Positions 1-8,700 of a stretch of DNA of 10,064 nucleotides are shown here, piece by piece. The notes under the pieces were generated by a model. That model did no database searches, was not told where the DNA came from, and was given only the letters and a program-made list of their open reading frames with translations. Origin of the DNA: an uncultured Collinsella sp. (GTDB taxonomy: Bacteria; Actinomycetota; Coriobacteriia; Coriobacteriales; Coriobacteriaceae); assembly GCA_902491415.1 (NCBI GenBank), contig CABUHP010000041.1, positions 1 through 10,064 of the forward strand. The letters are read 5' to 3'. Made by a program: the position numbers and the translations under genes. Position 1 is the stretch's first letter, and the number at the start of each line of letters is the position of its first letter.

Positions 1-1283
1 GCCTGGAATCGATTGTTGGCCACCATACGCCACGGGTCGAGATTGCCAAAGTAGCGACGACGACGCCACTCCTCCCCCATCCTGCGTGCCGAGGAACCAA
101 ACGATACGTCGGCGTTAAGCCAACCGGTCTGTGGCGTATAGAACTCAGCCCAATCGTGCGGCCCCACCGAATCGGGCGCAACATACAGGCCGCTCTGCCA
201 ACGGGCAGGCACCCCCGCGATGCGGCACATGGTGATAAACGTGAGCGCCATAACGCCGCAATCGCCGCGGAGCGAATGCGCACAGTCGTCGGCAATAGAT
301 CCCAAAAGCAGGTACGGTGGCTGATAGCGATAGTCGATATGCTGTGTCAGGTAATCATAGATAGCACGAGCGCGATCGAGCGGATCCTCGAGTCCGTCAG
401 CAACACCGGCCGTCAGCTGCTGCAGATACGGCGTGAATGCAATGTGCGGACGGTCCTCGGAAATATCCTCGGACAGCGGCGCGTCCATACACGGATGCGC
501 CGGAAGCGCACCCCCATAGATATCGCGATAAGCGGCATCGATGTGATAACGATAGGTCACCGAGAATGAGCGCTCACTCGAAGAAGACCACGAGGCGGTA
601 CGCGCCGAAGCGTTCGCGGGAGCAACAGTACCCTCCGGCGTCATGTCGAGAATCTCGACCCGAGACTGCTGACGGCAGGCAGCCGCGACGGGAAGCCAAG
701 CGCAAACGGTCTCCCCCTCTAGAGCGCCGGGGACAGACAAGGACGCCTGAAGCGTAATAACGCGAGTCAATCCGTTTTGCGACTCCATCTCCTTGAGCAT
801 CTCGTTGCGCAGTGCTATTCCGTCCGTAGAATCGGGACGCATGCCGGGGACCTCTTTGGGATATACGCGAAGCGAATCGAGGAAGTTGTCGAGAACGAAC
901 AGCTCACCGTCGATAAAGCGCCAGTCAATACGCTTACGGTCAATCAGATCGTCAAACTGCTCCTCGGTAAACTCAGGCCACTCCTCGCGAATCATCGCAA
1001 TAGCTCGATCGCGCGACACCGAAAAATGAAGCGGCGTCTCAAGCATGCGATACCGCTCGGCACGAACGCAGGCAGCAAGCGAGGGATCGGGATCTTGGGC
1101 AAGTAGACGGTCGCAAGCCTCAATAGCCTGCGAAAGATACCCCGCGTCCTTTAAACGCAGGATCTCGGGTGGCAAGCCAATATCTAGAAAACAGAAGTCA
1201 TCATTGCAAACATCAACAGAGCAACCAACGGGACCCTCGTCAATAACCTTCCCATCCGAAGGCAGCACATTAATAACAGCCAT
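1..1283 (-). CDS. Transglutaminase-like domain protein, C-terminus cut by window edge
   Basis: The minus strand is open from 1283 down to base 1, giving 427 codons with no stop. Residues about 295-395 carry a transglutaminase/protease-like core. The triad is visible as Cys342 in GDCGVMAL, His376 in PHDWAEFY and Asp392 in LNADVSF, with the usual helix before the Cys (DRARAIYDYL, about 303-312). Residues 47-80 look like one TPR-type helical hairpin (AGYLSQAIEACDRLLAQDP), and 170-260 are probably a beta-rich domain often found before such cores. There is no signal peptide or membrane segment, so the protein is probably cytoplasmic. The start at 1283 has GGAG six bases upstream. An in-frame ATG at 1319 would add 12 residues but lacks a good ribosome binding site. 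Substrate is unknown; members of this superfamily include proteases, amidases and cross-linking enzymes. The domain call is firm, the function is not. Confidence 0.88.
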   Translation of the reverse strand, partial: MAVINVLPSDGKVIDEGPVGCSVDVCNDDFCFLDIGLPPEILRLKDAGYLSQAIEACDRLLAQDPDPSLAACVRAERYRMLETPLHFSVSRDRAIAMIREEWPEFTEEQFDDLIDRKRIDWRFIDGELFVLDNFLDSLRVYPKEVPGMRPDSTDGIALRNEMLKEMESQNGLTRVITLQASLSVPGALEGETVCAWLPVAAACRQQSRVEILDMTPEGTVAPANASARTASWSSSSERSFSVTYRYHIDAAYRDIYGGALPAHPCMDAPLSEDISEDRPHIAFTPYLQQLTAGVADGLEDPLDRARAIYDYLTQHIDYRYQPPYLLLGSIADDCAHSLRGDCGVMALTFITMCRIAGVPARWQSGLYVAPDSVGPHDWAEFYTPQTGWLNADVSFGSSARRMGEEWRRRRYFGNLDPWRMVANNRFQ

Positions 1284-1423
1284 ACCAAACTCCAAGTCAT
1301 TAGAACTCTTGAAGCCCATTGTAGCGAGATAAAAAAGAAAGCCCCAATAAAGGAACCCTCAACACCGCCGAACGGTAGTCAAAAAAATGAATTCAGCCCA
1401 GTAACCCTGCGGCGTTAAACGAA

Positions 1424-1515
1424 GGAAGCCCCGTCTCCCGGAACTGTTTCCTTGGCGTGACTTCTGGCGAAGCCAGGTGAGCGCAAAGGAAACAGTGTAG
1501 GGAGACGGGGCTTCC
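1424..1515 (-). terminator. Long nested hairpin between aldolase and transglutaminase genes (probable terminator or palindromic element)
   Basis: The outer arms GGAAGCCCCGTCTCCC (1424-1439) and GGGAGACGGGGCTTCC (1500-1515) pair perfectly over 16 bp. After a 3x3 internal loop, ACTGTTTCCTT (1443-1453) pairs with AAGGAAACAGT (1486-1496) over 11 bp. A 3-bp GCG/CGC helix and a CTGGC-GAA-GCCAG tip (1464-1476) lie inside. On the minus strand the structure begins 20 bases after the aldolase stop, where a terminator would be expected. It is followed by TTCGTTTAACG, which is only weakly T-rich, so it is not a textbook intrinsic terminator. It is much larger than a normal terminator and could instead be a dispersed palindromic repeat that also stops transcription or protects the 3' end of the aldolase mRNA. 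The rest of 1284-1535 shows no gene. Confidence 0.6.
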
Positions 1516-1535
1516 GGTGGGAAGTTTAGCGACGC

Positions 1536-2402
1536 TTACGCCTTGTTGACGGAGCCAAACTCCTCCATGAGCTCCTTGGTGCGGGCAACGATGTTGTCGC
1601 GACCAGGCTTGAGGAGCTTGCGGGGGTCAAAGCCCTTGCCCTGCTGATCCTTGCCAGCCTCGATGTACTCGCGAACGCCCTTGGCGAAGACGAGCTGCAG
1701 GTCGGTGTTGACGTTGATCTTGGAGATACCCAGGGAGATGGCCTTCTTGATCTGATCCTCGGGGATGCCGGTGCCACCATGCAGAACGAGGGGCAGGTCG
1801 CCGGTCTCGGCCTTGATCTCGCCCAGACGCTCGAAGGAAAGGCCAGCCCAGTCGGCGGGGTACACGCCGTGGATGTTGCCGATACCGCAGGCGAGGAAGT
1901 CGACGCCCAGGTCAGCAATCTGCTTGCACTCAGCGGGGTCAGCGAGCTCGCCGTTGGAGGTCACGCCGTCCTCGGTGCCGCCGATACCGCCGACCTCGGC
2001 CTCGATGGACATGCCCTTGGAGTGGGCAAGCTCAACGAGCTCCTTGGTGCGGTCGAGGTTAAGCTGGAAGGTCTCCTCGTGAGAGCCGTCATACATGATG
2101 GACGTGAAGCCGGCCTCGATGCACTTGAAGCAGTCCTCGTAAGAACCGTGATCGAGGTGAAGGGCGACGGGAACGGTAACGCCCGTGGCCTCGACGGCAG
2201 CCTTGACCATGTCGGCGCAGACCTTGAAACCGCCCATCCACTTGGCGGCACCAGCGGTGCACTGAAGGATCAGCGGAGACTTGGCCTCCTCGGCGGCCTG
2301 GAGAATAGCCAGGGTCCACTCGAGGTTGTTGGTGTTGAAGGCACCGAGAGCGTACTTGCCGGCCTCGGCCTTCTTGAGCATGTCTGCTGCGTTGACGAGC
2401 AT
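1536..2402 (-). CDS. fba: Class II fructose-1,6-bisphosphate aldolase
   Basis: This 288-residue, zinc-dependent TIM-barrel aldolase would cleave fructose 1,6-bisphosphate to dihydroxyacetone phosphate and glyceraldehyde 3-phosphate in cytoplasmic glycolysis, or run the reverse in gluconeogenesis. The class II signature is present. HLDHG (82-86) supplies the catalytic Asp84 and zinc ligand His85. EAEVGGIGGTEDG (134-146) is the conserved acidic/Gly-rich segment. His178 (NIHG) and His208 (LHGGTG) are the other expected zinc ligands, and INVNTD (229-234) binds phosphate in the family. The start at 2402 is preceded by a perfect AGGAGG at 8 bases. The frame stays open 89 codons further upstream, but that extension does not resemble the family and overlaps the promoter region. 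Related tagatose-bisphosphate aldolases (GatY/AgaY/LacD-like annotation) share the fold, so substrate is assigned from the lack of sugar-operon neighbours. It is probably monocistronic, with a promoter at 2443-2471 and a hairpin downstream. Confidence 0.95.
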   Translation of the reverse strand: MLVNAADMLKKAEAGKYALGAFNTNNLEWTLAILQAAEEAKSPLILQCTAGAAKWMGGFKVCADMVKAAVEATGVTVPVALHLDHGSYEDCFKCIEAGFTSIMYDGSHEETFQLNLDRTKELVELAHSKGMSIEAEVGGIGGTEDGVTSNGELADPAECKQIADLGVDFLACGIGNIHGVYPADWAGLSFERLGEIKAETGDLPLVLHGGTGIPEDQIKKAISLGISKINVNTDLQLVFAKGVREYIEAGKDQQGKGFDPRKLLKPGRDNIVARTKELMEEFGSVNKA

Positions 2403-2410
2403 AAAAGAAA

Positions 2411-2416
2411 CCTCCT
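2411..2416 (-). promoter_or_regulatory. Ribosome binding site that fixes the aldolase start
   Basis: A perfect AGGAGG on the minus strand lies 8 bases before the ATG at 2402. It decides in favour of the 288-residue protein over a 377-residue reading that starts further upstream. Confidence 0.9.
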
Positions 2417-2442
2417 GTAAGGTTGCTCCGATAACGCCTGAG

Positions 2443-2471
2443 ATTTTACCACGACATACCCGAGCATAAAC
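2443..2471 (-). promoter_or_regulatory. Putative aldolase promoter
   Basis: On the minus strand TAAAAT (2443-2448) is preceded by TGG, giving an extended -10 element. The hexamer 17 bases upstream is GTTTAT (2466-2471), a poor -35, which is tolerable with an extended -10. The site lies about 40 bases before the start codon. Just upstream are two short inverted repeats: TTCGT/ACGAA with a 6-base gap at 2473-2488, and a one-mismatch GGACAAA-T-TTTGACC at 2501-2515. Either could be an operator, but no regulator can be named. The rest of the 194-base gap (2403-2596) holds no gene. Confidence 0.4.
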
Positions 2472-2596
2472 GTTCGTTTGTTCACGAATACCATCCGATT
2501 GGACAAATTTTGACCGTTTGCCCCACAGAATCGACCCACTGGGGAAAATAGCTTGACGATTGAGCGGTCTTCGTGGTTCGAAAGACGGCTTCGAGC

Positions 2597-3280
2597 CTAC
2601 ATCTGCATAAACGGGTTCTGCATAAGTTCGCGCGCCATCGTGGTCGAATCGCCATGGCCCGTCAAGCAAACGGTATCGGGCGGAAGCGTCTTGGCAAGTT
2701 TGGAGAGCGAGCGCATAATCGCCGCCTCGTCACCGCCGGAAAGATCGGTACGACCGTGGCTGCCCGGGAAAAGCGTGTCGCCCACAAAGGCGATGTTCCC
2801 CTGCTCGGTCGCGGCGAACAGGACGATGCCGCCCGGCGTATGCCCCGGCGTCTCGATCACCTGCAGACAGACGTCGCCCACCTCGATTGTATCGCCCTCG
2901 GCAAGCAAGCGCGTCGGCTCACCCGGATCGGGCGTCTCGATACCCCACATGGCGCGCTGCTCCTCGAAATTTGCGCGAGGTACCGTCACGTCCTTAGCGC
3001 ACAACTCATATAGCGCGCCGTCGCCAACAACAGCTCGAACCCCGGCGACCCCGCCAACATGGTCGGCATGACCGTGCGTGCAGACAGAGCCGAGTACGCG
3101 CACCTCGGGATTCGCGGTGCGGATATGCTCCACAAGACGCTCGCCCTCCCACGCCGGATCGACGATTAAGCACTCGTCATTCGAAATCACGGCGTAACTG
3201 TTGGTCTGAATCGGGCCGTTGACAAGCGCCTCAATCGAAGCCGCGCCTCGGGGTGTCAGGTCCAAAGTCATATCGCCCAT
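2597..3280 (-). CDS. MBL-fold metallohydrolase, glyoxalase II-like
   Basis: This is a 227-residue cytoplasmic hydrolase of the metallo-beta-lactamase superfamily. The metal ligands are all present: His69, His71, Asp73 and His74 in THGHADH, His147 in TPGHTPGG, Asp168 in FVGDTLF, and His209 in LTGHGDST near the C-terminus. The short form (about 210-230 residues) and the GHTPGG and GDTLF motifs place it with the glyoxalase II-like/YcbL-type group, which hydrolyses thioesters such as S-lactoylglutathione or related substrates; the true substrate is unknown. The start at 3280 has AGGAGG 8 bases upstream. An ATG at 3286 is only 2 bases from that site and is less likely. The gene follows rel by 88 bases on the same strand, as in the Firmicute recJ-apt-rel-dtd-MBL order. 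No promoter fits between the hairpin at 3303-3334 and the gene, so expression probably depends on transcription entering from rel. Confidence 0.92.
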   Translation of the reverse strand: MGDMTLDLTPRGAASIEALVNGPIQTNSYAVISNDECLIVDPAWEGERLVEHIRTANPEVRVLGSVCTHGHADHVGGVAGVRAVVGDGALYELCAKDVTVPRANFEEQRAMWGIETPDPGEPTRLLAEGDTIEVGDVCLQVIETPGHTPGGIVLFAATEQGNIAFVGDTLFPGSHGRTDLSGGDEAAIMRSLSKLAKTLPPDTVCLTGHGDSTTMARELMQNPFMQM

Positions 3281-3288
3281 GCGCATAC

Positions 3289-3294
3289 CCTCCT
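3289..3294 (-). promoter_or_regulatory. Ribosome binding site of the MBL-fold hydrolase
   Basis: Minus-strand AGGAGG is 8 bases from the ATG at 3280 and only 2 from the ATG at 3286, favouring the shorter protein. It begins 8 bases after the end of the hairpin at 3303-3334. Confidence 0.8.
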
Positions 3295-3302
3295 TCTAAA
3301 AT

Positions 3303-3334
3303 ACGTTCGAGGCACCAAACGATGCCTCGAACGT
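3303..3334 (-). terminator. 12-bp hairpin between rel and the MBL hydrolase (terminator or attenuator)
   Basis: ACGTTCGAGGCA (3303-3314) and TGCCTCGAACGT (3323-3334) are perfect inverted repeats of 12 bp around an 8-base loop. On the minus strand the stem is followed by ATTTTAG and then directly by the AGGAGG of the hydrolase gene. The four-T tract is short for an efficient intrinsic terminator. Because no promoter can fit between stem and ribosome binding site, the structure lies in the 5' leader of the hydrolase if that gene is expressed from upstream. A partial terminator, an attenuator or an mRNA processing/stability element are all possible. The bases between the hairpin and the rel stop contain no gene. 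Confidence 0.65.
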
Positions 3335-3368
3335 AACCAATATCTATGATGCTGAGAGGCTCTCGCAC

Positions 3369-5729
3369 CTACACACGGCGCTTAAGCTGGGCTCCACCCT
3401 CGCCGGGCATAAGACGACGAGCGTCGTAGACCGAGTCAACGCTGCTGATAGAGGCCAGCAGCGGATCCAAGCCACTCGCGTCCGAGATCTCGACCATAAA
3501 GCGCAGGGTTGCAATACCCTCGCGGTTGGTCGACGTGGCGGCAGAAAGGATATTACCGCCCGCATCGCCAATGGCAATGGTGACATCCTTGAGCAGGCCC
3601 ATGCGGTCCAGGCACTCGACCACGATCTCGACCTGGAAGAGGGTGTCGGCAGCGCCGTCCCACTCCACATCGATCATGCGCTCGGGATGTTCCATAAGAC
3701 CCTTGACGTTAGGGCAGTTGGCGCGATGCACCGAAACGCCGCGACCGCGCGTGATGAAGCCGACGATGTCGTCGCCCGTCACGGGGTTGCAGCAATGAGC
3801 CAGACGGACCAGCAGGCCGCTGTTGCTCTCGCCCTTGACGATAATGCCGTTACTGGCGCTCTTGCCGCGCTTTTGCGGCTTGCGGTTGGAGCCGCGAGCG
3901 GGCTGCTTCACGACCTCGGCGATAGCCTCGGCCTTGGTGAGCTGTTCCTCGGGCTTGGGGTCCAAGATTTGCTCGACCTTATTGCCCACAGCGCGCGGGG
4001 CAACCTTGCCGGCGCCGACGGCGGCAAACAGGTCCTCGAGCTGCTTGAAGTTAAACTGCTCCGCCACGGCGTTGAGTGCACGCGTCGAACGCGGCGTAGA
4101 AATGCCATAGCCACGCTTACGCAGGTCCTTGGCCAGCATATCGCGACCGGCGGCAGCGTCGTCGTCCTTGGTCGCAGCGGCAAAATAGCGGCGGATCTTT
4201 GACTTGGCGGAAGGTGTCTTAACGATCTTGAGCCAATCGCGCGACGGCTTGGAACTCTTGTTAGTCAGGATTTCAACGCGGTCGCCCGTCTTGATCTCGT
4301 GCGTGAGCGGAGCCACCGCACCGTTGATTTTGGCGCCGACGCAGTGGTTTCCCACCTCGGTGTGAACGGCATAGGCAAAGTCGAGCGGCGTGGAGCCGGC
4401 ACGAAGCGCCATGACCTCGCCCTTGGGCGTAAAGACGAAGATCTCCTGATCAAAGAGGTCGACCTTCAGCGAATGCAGGTATTCCTTGGCGTCGGTAATC
4501 TCATCAGACGCAGCCCAATCGAGCGAATGTTTGAGCCAGTTGATCTGGTCGTCCAAACGTTGAGCGTCATTGGTCTTAGAAGCAGACGATCCGCCCGATT
4601 TCTTATACAGCCAGTGGGCGGCAATGCCGTACTCGGCCTGCTCATGCATCTCGTAGGTTCGAATCTGAATCTCGAGCGGACGAGCCGTGGGGCCGATGAC
4701 CGTCGTGTGAAGCGACTGGTAGTTATTGACCTTGGGCATGGCGATATAGTCTTTAAAGCGACCAGGCATGGGGTGCCACAGCGTATGCACAGCACCGAGC
4801 GTGGAGTAGCAATCGCGCACCGAATGGGTAATAACGCGCAGCGCCACCAGGTCGTAAATCTCGGAGAACTCCTTGCCCTTGCGCTTCATCTTTTGGTAGA
4901 TGGACCAATAGTGCTTGGAACGGCCGTTGATCTGGAAGTCCTCCAGACCAATGCGGTTGAGCTCATCGGTAAGCGTCTTGATGGTCTCGGTAAGGTAGCG
5001 CTCGCGGACCTCGCGCGACTCAGCCACCATGCGCGCGATGCGCTGGTAGGCATCGGGCTCCAGGTAGAAGAAGGACAGGTCCTCGAGCTCCCACTTAATA
5101 GAGCTCATGCCCAGGCGGTCGGCCAAGGGCGCGTACACGTCCATGGTCTCGCGAGCCTTAAACAGGCGACGATCCTCGCGCAGGGCTGCAAGCGTACGCA
5201 TGTTGTGCAAACGGTCGGCAAGTTTAACGATGATGACGCGAATGTCCTTGGACATGGCGAGGAACATTTTGCGCAGCGTGAGCGCCTGCTTCTCGTCCAT
5301 GCTGTCGACTTCGATGTTGGTGAGCTTGGTCACGCCATCGACGAGCTCGGCAACGGTTTCGCCAAACAGGCCGGAAACATCGGCGAGCGAGGTCTCGGTG
5401 TCCTCGACGGTATCGTGCAGCAGCGCGGCGCACACCACGTCACAATCCATTTTGAGATCGGCCAGAATGATGGCCACCTCGACGGGATGGTTGATGTACA
5501 TCTCACCCGAGCGGCGCTTTTGGTTACAGTGCTTCTCGGCGGCAAAGCAGTAGGCTTGCTCCACCTTGGAGAAGTCGTCCTCATTCATATATTTGAGGCA
5601 CAAGCGCTCCAGCTTGTCGTAGCTGTCCGCCATAATCTCGGGCGGCAGCTCATCGGCATGCTTATAGTGCTCCATCTCCGAAAACGGCTGGAGGGTGGAA
5701 TCATGGGCGGTACGGGCTGCGGCATCCAT
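3369..5729 (-). CDS. rel: Bifunctional (p)ppGpp synthetase/hydrolase (Rel/SpoT family)
   Basis: This 786-residue long RelA/SpoT homologue makes pppGpp from ATP and GTP/GDP during starvation and also degrades it, acting at the ribosome. The hydrolase domain (about 55-205) is intact: His81, His105-Asp106 in ALLHDTVED, and Asp172 in KLADRLHN. The synthetase domain (about 230-375) has the RFKD motif at 324-327, the RxKD type of bifunctional Rel rather than the ExDD of E. coli RelA, plus YQSLHT (337-342) and the Glu353 segment EIQIRT. A TGS domain covers about 428-490, a zinc-finger/RIS module has His645, Cys646, Cys647, His668 and Cys672, and an ACT domain ends the protein (about 697-773). A basic low-complexity linker lies near 609-626. 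The start has AAGGGG 6 bases upstream. It begins 15 bases after the recJ stop, so both are one operon. An alternative start at Met19 would lose only unconserved residues. Confidence 0.97.
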   Translation of the reverse strand: MDAAARTAHDSTLQPFSEMEHYKHADELPPEIMADSYDKLERLCLKYMNEDDFSKVEQAYCFAAEKHCNQKRRSGEMYINHPVEVAIILADLKMDCDVVCAALLHDTVEDTETSLADVSGLFGETVAELVDGVTKLTNIEVDSMDEKQALTLRKMFLAMSKDIRVIIVKLADRLHNMRTLAALREDRRLFKARETMDVYAPLADRLGMSSIKWELEDLSFFYLEPDAYQRIARMVAESREVRERYLTETIKTLTDELNRIGLEDFQINGRSKHYWSIYQKMKRKGKEFSEIYDLVALRVITHSVRDCYSTLGAVHTLWHPMPGRFKDYIAMPKVNNYQSLHTTVIGPTARPLEIQIRTYEMHEQAEYGIAAHWLYKKSGGSSASKTNDAQRLDDQINWLKHSLDWAASDEITDAKEYLHSLKVDLFDQEIFVFTPKGEVMALRAGSTPLDFAYAVHTEVGNHCVGAKINGAVAPLTHEIKTGDRVEILTNKSSKPSRDWLKIVKTPSAKSKIRRYFAAATKDDDAAAGRDMLAKDLRKRGYGISTPRSTRALNAVAEQFNFKQLEDLFAAVGAGKVAPRAVGNKVEQILDPKPEEQLTKAEAIAEVVKQPARGSNRKPQKRGKSASNGIIVKGESNSGLLVRLAHCCNPVTGDDIVGFITRGRGVSVHRANCPNVKGLMEHPERMIDVEWDGAADTLFQVEIVVECLDRMGLLKDVTIAIGDAGGNILSAATSTNREGIATLRFMVEISDASGLDPLLASISSVDSVYDARRLMPGEGGAQLKRRV

Positions 5730-5744
5730 CGAGGTCCCCTTCCC

Positions 5745-8700
5745 CTAGGCCCGCGGTACGATCGGGCGGTTAACTTTGGCTAGCATATCAGAAGCGCACG
5801 AGTCGAGTGCCCAACTCCGGAAAGCCGAGAACTCCATGCGCGAGCGCAAGCCCTCCAAGTAGCGGATTGACTTGCTCAATTGCACACGGCCGGGATTTTC
5901 GGCCATCGCGATGCGACGCGTGTCGTCAAACCCCGAAACGCGGCAGAAACCAAGCTCTTCGAAGATTCCCAGACCGCTTGCCACCGAACGCTCGTCGACC
6001 GGCGTGCGGGCATCGATGGCAAGGCACATCTGCGCGATGTCGATATCGCTTGCGCAGAATGAATCATCCCCGGTCTTGCCGCGGTTAGAGCGCCACATGG
6101 TCTGCAGCGCGCGATAGAGTGTGACGAGCTCGTCGCGCTCGGGCGCGTAGCAGTTAAGCAGGCGCTCGTTGATGCGGGCGTCGCGCGACGAATAGAGTAG
6201 ATGGATCACGGCGGGTTGGCCATCGCGACCGGCGCGGCCGCTCATCTGGTTAAACTCAATGCCGCCAAACGGCATGTGATAGAGCACGACATGGCGAATA
6301 TCGGGAAGGTTGACGCCCTCGCCAAAGGCGGATGTCGAGACGATGCAGCTGAGGCTGCCGTCTCGAAACGCCTCCTCTACGCGATGGCGGTCGGTGCGCG
6401 TAAGGCCAGCGTTATAGAACGCGATACGGGTCGCACAGTCGGGAACGCGTTTGCGTAGTGTCTTGGCGAGCGCCACGGACTGGTCGCGCGAATTGACGTA
6501 AATGACGGCCTTCTCCCCCGTCGCCACGATCGACACCAAACGGTTCTCGCGGCTCGCAAGATCTCGGTCATCCTCGAGCTGCAGGTTCTCGCGCACCGTC
6601 TCGTCGACCACCGTGTGAGTGATCGGAAGCATGCGGGCAAGCTCGGCCACGACCGGAGCCGTCGCGGTGGCCGTCGCGGCCATAACGACCGGGTCGCCCA
6701 GGGCTTTGAGGATATCGGGCATGTCGAGATAGGCGCTGCGGTCGCCCCCCTTGGCAAGGCCAGCGTGGTGCGCCTCATCGATAACGACAAAACCGATGCG
6801 TCCCGAACGCGCAAAGCGGTCGCGGTGAATGGACAGGAACTCGGGCGTCGTGAGCACGATACCGGTGCGGCCCGAAGCCAGGCCGGCGAACACGTCATCG
6901 CGTGCGGCCTCCACGGTCTCGCCGGTCAGCACGCCAACGCCAATACCAAGCGCTGCCATCGTCGACGAGAGGTGATAGGCCTGGTCGGCAACGAGCGCAC
7001 GCAGCGGATAGACAAAGATGCTCGAACGTCCGCGAAGCACCGCCTCACGCGCGGCATGCACATGGAAGATGAGCGACTTGCCGCGCCCCGTTCCCATAAC
7101 GGCCAGAACACTTTGGCGATCGGCCAGGGCATCGAGCGCCTCGACCTGCGCGCGGTGCGGCTGGCCCGGGCCGATAAAGCTATGGATAAGCGAGCGCGTC
7201 AGCTCGGTATAAGAAAGCTGGGCGAGCGTCTCGCGTTTACGCGACTCCAGGCGCAGGCCAGAATCCGCCGGTTGCACGCCGCGGCGAAGTTCACACGCCG
7301 GATCGTCGACGCTGGGCGCCGTGGTATCGCGGACCAAAACATCCTTGATCATGAGCTTTGGCTTCACACGTCCCTGCCAATGCTCGGCCACGGCCTCGAA
7401 CACCAAGTCGACGGCGCTGTCGCAATTGATGAGCCTATCGATCTGCGGCACGCGGAACATGATGGCCGGCACGCTCGCGGCGCCATCGGTCGCCACAAAG
7501 CGCATGTGCTCGCCGGTTTTGCCCACCACGGCGCGATCGCACATCGTCACGCCCTCGGCGGCCAGCAGCGGCACCTTGTTGCCCTGGCCAAACGGCTCAA
7601 GACGGGAAATCTGCTCTATAGTCTCGATATTCAGCTCGGAAAGGTCGACCGTGGCGGCAACCTCGTCGATGTCTTCAAAGTCCTCGGCGGGAATCTCCGA
7701 TAGCACGGCGGAAAGGCGACGACGGAATTCATCGAGCTTGGATGCCTCGATGGTCACTCCCACCGCACCGGCATGTCCGCCGCGACGAATCAGCAGGTCG
7801 GAACAGCGCTCGACGGCGTCAAACAGGTTAACTTTGCCCACCGAGCGACCAGAGCCGCGCGCGATACCGTCCTCGATCGAGAACAGCAGCGCCGGCACGT
7901 GATAGCGGTTGGTCAGACGGCTTGCCACGATGCCCTTGACACCCTCGTGCCAGCCTTCACCGCCCACGACGATCGCGCGTCCGCCGTCATAGGTCTCCTC
8001 GACCTTTGCCATGGCATCGCGCGTGAGCTCCGCCTCGATCTCACGGCGCTGGCGGTTGATTTCCTCGAGCTCAGCCGCCAGCGCGCTTGCTTCGATGGGA
8101 TTGCGGGCAAGCAGCAGGTCGAGCGCCAGCTTGGGATCGGCCATGCGACCGGCAGCGTTTAAGCGGGGAATGAGCGAGAATGACAGGCCATCCGCCGTAA
8201 TGCTCGAAAGGTCCGCCTTGGCGAGCGCGGCAAGCGCGATATAGCCGGGGCGAGCGGTTACGTGCATCTGCTGGATGCCCTCGGCAACCAGCGCGCGGTT
8301 CTCGGGCGTGAGCGGCATCATGTCGGACACGGTACCCAGCGCCGCGACCTCGATTAGCGAACGCCAATACGACGGCTTGCCCAGGCGCTCACCCAGGACT
8401 TGCACCAGCTTGAGCGCCACACCAGCACCGGCAAGCTCGCGCGAGGGGCCCTGGTCCTCGAGCTTGGGGTCGGTCAGGGGCACACCCTGCGGCACCTGGT
8501 CGGAGGGCTCGTGATGGTCCGTGACCACCAAATCGATCCCCAGGCTCTCCAGATAGGAAACCTCTTCCTTGGCGGCAATGCCGTTATCGACGGTCACGAT
8601 CAGCTGGGGGCGAGCGAGCTCGTTAACGCGGTCGAGTGCCGCGCGCGAAAGACCGTAGCCCTCATCAAAGCGATGCGGAATAAACGGCGTGACATCGGCG

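Noticed and set aside
156..1332. Several overlapping plus-strand frames of 78-137 codons
   Set aside because: All lie opposite the continuous transglutaminase reading frame, which has an intact triad; their products are Arg/Ser-rich and unlike known proteins.
1336..1345. GGGGCTTTCTTTTTT on the minus strand before the transglutaminase gene as a terminator
   Set aside because: It has the look of a terminator 3' half, but no adjacent complementary arm is present.
1779..2420. 213-codon plus-strand frame opposite the aldolase
   Set aside because: Shadow of fba; the minus strand has complete catalytic motifs and a perfect ribosome binding site.
2521..2544. CCCCA...TGGGG inverted repeat downstream of the MBL hydrolase gene as a terminator
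   Set aside because: Only 5 bp with a long loop and no T tract in the direction of transcription.
2403..2669. 89-codon N-terminal extension of the aldolase
   Set aside because: The extension overlaps the promoter region and the stop of the preceding gene and has no family similarity; AGGAGG precedes the internal ATG at 2402.
4299..5783. 494-codon open frame on the plus strand opposite rel
   Set aside because: It lies wholly opposite a gene with all Rel motifs, and its translation has no recognisable domain. GC-rich third positions remove stop codons from antisense frames, so long shadows are expected.
6615..7703. 362-codon open frame on the plus strand opposite recJ
   Set aside because: Antisense shadow of the helicase/RecJ coding sequence; composition rich in Arg, His and Ala with no motif.
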